From Alteromonas sp. LOR (GTDB lineage: Bacteria > Pseudomonadota > Gammaproteobacteria > Enterobacterales > Alteromonadaceae): a stretch of 64,000 nucleotides of DNA. The stretch spans positions 118,639 to 182,638 of the forward strand of contig NZ_JQFW01000001.1 in NCBI RefSeq assembly GCF_000753865.1. The letters run 5' to 3'. Positions 62,444 to 64,000 of the stretch are shown one piece after another (positions within the stretch are counted from its first letter, which is position 1; the number at the start of each line of letters is the position of its first letter). The translations under genes were made by a program, and so were the position numbers. The notes beneath the pieces were generated by a model. The model made no database searches, was not told the origin of the DNA, and saw nothing but the letters and a program-made list of their open reading frames with translations.

Positions 62444-62842
62444 TTGCGAAGAGTAATTACATTTGGCACATTTGATGTGCTTCACATTGGTCACGTACGT
62501 ATTTTGGAACGAGCAAAAGCCCACGGCGATCACCTTACAGTGGGTTTGTCTTCTGACGAATTGAATTTTAGTAAAAAGGGCAGAAATCCTATTTATCCCT
62601 TTTCTAGTAGATCGGAACTGCTGAGTTCTATGCGCTTTGTTGATACTGTTTTCATGGAGGAATCCCTTGAAAAGAAGCGAGATTATATTCTTCAACACAA
62701 AGCAGATGTGCTAGTGATGGGTAATGATTGGGAAGGTAAATTTGACGAATTTCGCGACGTTTGTGACGTTGTTTATTTGCCAAGAACCCCCTCTATTTCT
62801 ACAACCGAAATCATCGAAATAATTAGAGATGTTAACGGATGA
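62444..62842 (+). CDS. tagD: Glycerol-3-phosphate cytidylyltransferase
   Basis: 132 residues, TTG start with AAAAGGTG upstream. The HxGH motif is in TFGTFDVLHIGHVRILERAK and the second motif RTPSISTTEII is diagnostic for TagD-type enzymes. It makes CDP-glycerol from CTP and glycerol-3-phosphate. It sits between two glycerophosphotransferase-like genes, overlapping the second by 4 bp. Confidence 0.92.
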   Translation: MRRVITFGTFDVLHIGHVRILERAKAHGDHLTVGLSSDELNFSKKGRNPIYPFSSRSELLSSMRFVDTVFMEESLEKKRDYILQHKADVLVMGNDWEGKFDEFRDVCDVVYLPRTPSISTTEIIEIIRDVNG

Positions 62843-63864
62843 AGTTTTTACTCTACCTATCACAGAATTACTCTTTTGAGATTCTGCGCCCGCTTTGTTC
62901 ACTAATGCACAAAGAAGGACATGACGTAAGATGGTTCGTAGAGGGCAGCGAGGTAAACAAGTCGCAATTTCAACCTGATGATATTGTTTTATCTACTATA
63001 TCGGAGGCAATAAGTTTTCAGCCCGATGCATCATTTCTGCCTGGAAACATTGTCCCTTCATTTATCCCAGGATTGAAAGTACAGTTATTTCACGGCTTTG
63101 AATGGAAAAAGAAAGGGCATTTCAGAATTCGAGGCTGCTTTGATTTGTACTGTACACAAGGGCCATTTTTTACCAAGGAGTTTGAACAGCTTCGGGCAAA
63201 GCACCCTCATTTCACTGTAAGAGAAACTGGCTGGACGAAGCTAGATACCTTGTTTCAACGCTCAAGAGCAAGCATCTCACAACAAAGCAAGCCCCCAGTA
63301 ATTCTTTATGCACCAACGTTCTCGCCTAGCTTCACCTCGGCAAATTCCCTGTTCAACGAAATGCTAGCCCTTAGCAAAAATAAATCTTGGAAGTGGAAAG
63401 TGAAATTTCACCCCAAAATGGATAAAGAGACAATAGATGCGTTTAAACGAGCGCAGCATGAGAATTTTGAAGTTATCGACTCTGATAGCATTATTCCTCT
63501 TCTAGTAGAAAGTGATGTGATGGTTTCAGATACTTCCTCAGCCATCACTGAATTTTTGCTACTTGGAAAGCCCGTTGTCACTTTTAAAAATGCCCAACCT
63601 GAGCCTATGCTTATTGATATTGATGATGCTAAAAACCTCGGAGACGCGGTAAAAAAAGCGCTCGCAATGGACGAGGCTTTAAAAGAGAGTATTAAAAACT
63701 ACAGCCTAAAAATGCACCCTTTCACCGATGGGCAGTCTGCACAACGAGTGCTCGCGGCTACAATTGAAGAAATTGAAAATTATCCACGCAAAGAAAATAT
63801 AGCGAAACCCAAAAACCTTTTTCGTAATTTCAAATTACGGAAAAGATTTGGCTATTGGAAGTGA
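62839..63864 (+). CDS. Second CDP-glycerol glycerophosphotransferase-like protein
   Basis: 341 residues, ATG overlapping the tagD stop (ATGA). Signatures are VQLFHGFEWKKKGHF, RETGWTKLDTLF, VILYAPTFSPSFT, KVKFHPKMD and DVMVSDTSSAITEFLLLGKPVVTF. It is distinct from the first such protein, so the two may act at successive steps, for example primer and polymer extension. Soluble apart from possible surface helices. Confidence 0.85.
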   Translation: MKFLLYLSQNYSFEILRPLCSLMHKEGHDVRWFVEGSEVNKSQFQPDDIVLSTISEAISFQPDASFLPGNIVPSFIPGLKVQLFHGFEWKKKGHFRIRGCFDLYCTQGPFFTKEFEQLRAKHPHFTVRETGWTKLDTLFQRSRASISQQSKPPVILYAPTFSPSFTSANSLFNEMLALSKNKSWKWKVKFHPKMDKETIDAFKRAQHENFEVIDSDSIIPLLVESDVMVSDTSSAITEFLLLGKPVVTFKNAQPEPMLIDIDDAKNLGDAVKKALAMDEALKESIKNYSLKMHPFTDGQSAQRVLAATIEEIENYPRKENIAKPKNLFRNFKLRKRFGYWK

Positions 63865-63955
63865 AGCGTTAAGTACACTTTTACGCGTTAAATACGGTCA
63901 GAGTTATAAAAAGGGAGCAAATGCTTAATGCCGATCAGTTAAGAAATATTTTAGC

Positions 63956-63975
63956 GATCGGTTGACCGATCTTTT
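63956..63975 (+). terminator. Possible weak terminator after the glycerophosphate genes
   Basis: GATCGG and CCGATC form a 6-bp stem with a 4-base loop, followed by TTTT. It lies 90 bp after the last stop. An AAGGGAG with ATG at 63921 opens only a 14-codon frame across it, so no gene is called here. Confidence 0.35.
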
Positions 63976-64000
63976 ATAGATGCAAAAATCCGATGAGCAT

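Overview
The window reads as a stretch of chromosome from a marine gammaproteobacterium of the Alteromonas type. The reasons are the gene content (coaD next to mutM and rpmBG, kbl-tdh-glpE, ubiC-ubiA, a KdkA-type Kdo kinase, many GGDEF/EAL proteins) and a moderately AT-rich composition. The genus is an inference from protein flavour; no 16S gene is present.

Layout. (a) 1-3.3 kb: start of a membrane protein running off the left edge, a DUF2306 membrane protein and a TPR-GGDEF protein. (b) 3.5-14 kb: an accessory, defence-like island. It holds a small methyltransferase translationally coupled to a 1098-residue protein (PLD nuclease, SF2 helicase, LexA-like S24 domain, DUF3427), a membrane-anchored Mrr-type endonuclease, an orphan gene and two different hipBA toxin-antitoxin modules. 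The second module has four operator half-site pairs at an exact 27-bp period. A broken pRiA4b ORF-3-like gene and a secreted protein without a normal start codon follow. (c) 14-22.7 kb: a solute-binding protein, an OsmC protein, a complete heme-uptake locus (TonB receptor, binding protein, permease, ATPase, HugZ-like protein) behind a Fur-like site, and a Zn-finger/HNH-like protein. (d) 22.9-32.7 kb: a split YeeE/YedE transporter with a periplasmic DsrE protein, a PAS hybrid kinase, TesB, an SDR, an amidohydrolase, and an H-NOX/histidine-kinase pair for nitric oxide sensing. (e) 32.9-40.1 kb: a TmpA/TmpB-like oxygenase pair (2-trimethylaminoethylphosphonate to glycine betaine plus phosphate) divergent from a LysR regulator, a TauE/SafE exporter with a beta-propeller protein, and a COG0523 GTPase-DUF1826 pair behind a Zur-like palindrome. 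(f) 40.2-49.8 kb: housekeeping genes including tRNA-Arg(CCG), a cytochrome c5-like protein, a GAF-GAF-GGDEF-EAL protein with a degenerate EAL domain, rep, ubiK, ubiA, ubiC, a FliL-like protein and glpG. (g) 49.5-56.3 kb: glpE-tdh-kbl, then a binding-protein/porin/GGDEF-EAL operon. (h) 56.4-64 kb: envelope genes (family 9 glycosyltransferase, kdkA), coaD, mutM, rpmG/rpmB, then a TagD-type cytidylyltransferase between two CDP-glycerol glycerophosphotransferase-like proteins, which suggests a glycerol-phosphate-decorated surface polymer.

How the parts connect. Several blocks are nutrient- or signal-responsive modules: heme (Fur), zinc (Zur), phosphonate (LysR), nitric oxide (H-NOX) and c-di-GMP (three GGDEF proteins). 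The strongest candidate for something poorly described is the methyltransferase/PLD-helicase-S24-DUF3427 pair with its Mrr neighbour. All functional statements rest on reading motifs and on family knowledge; no database search was run.
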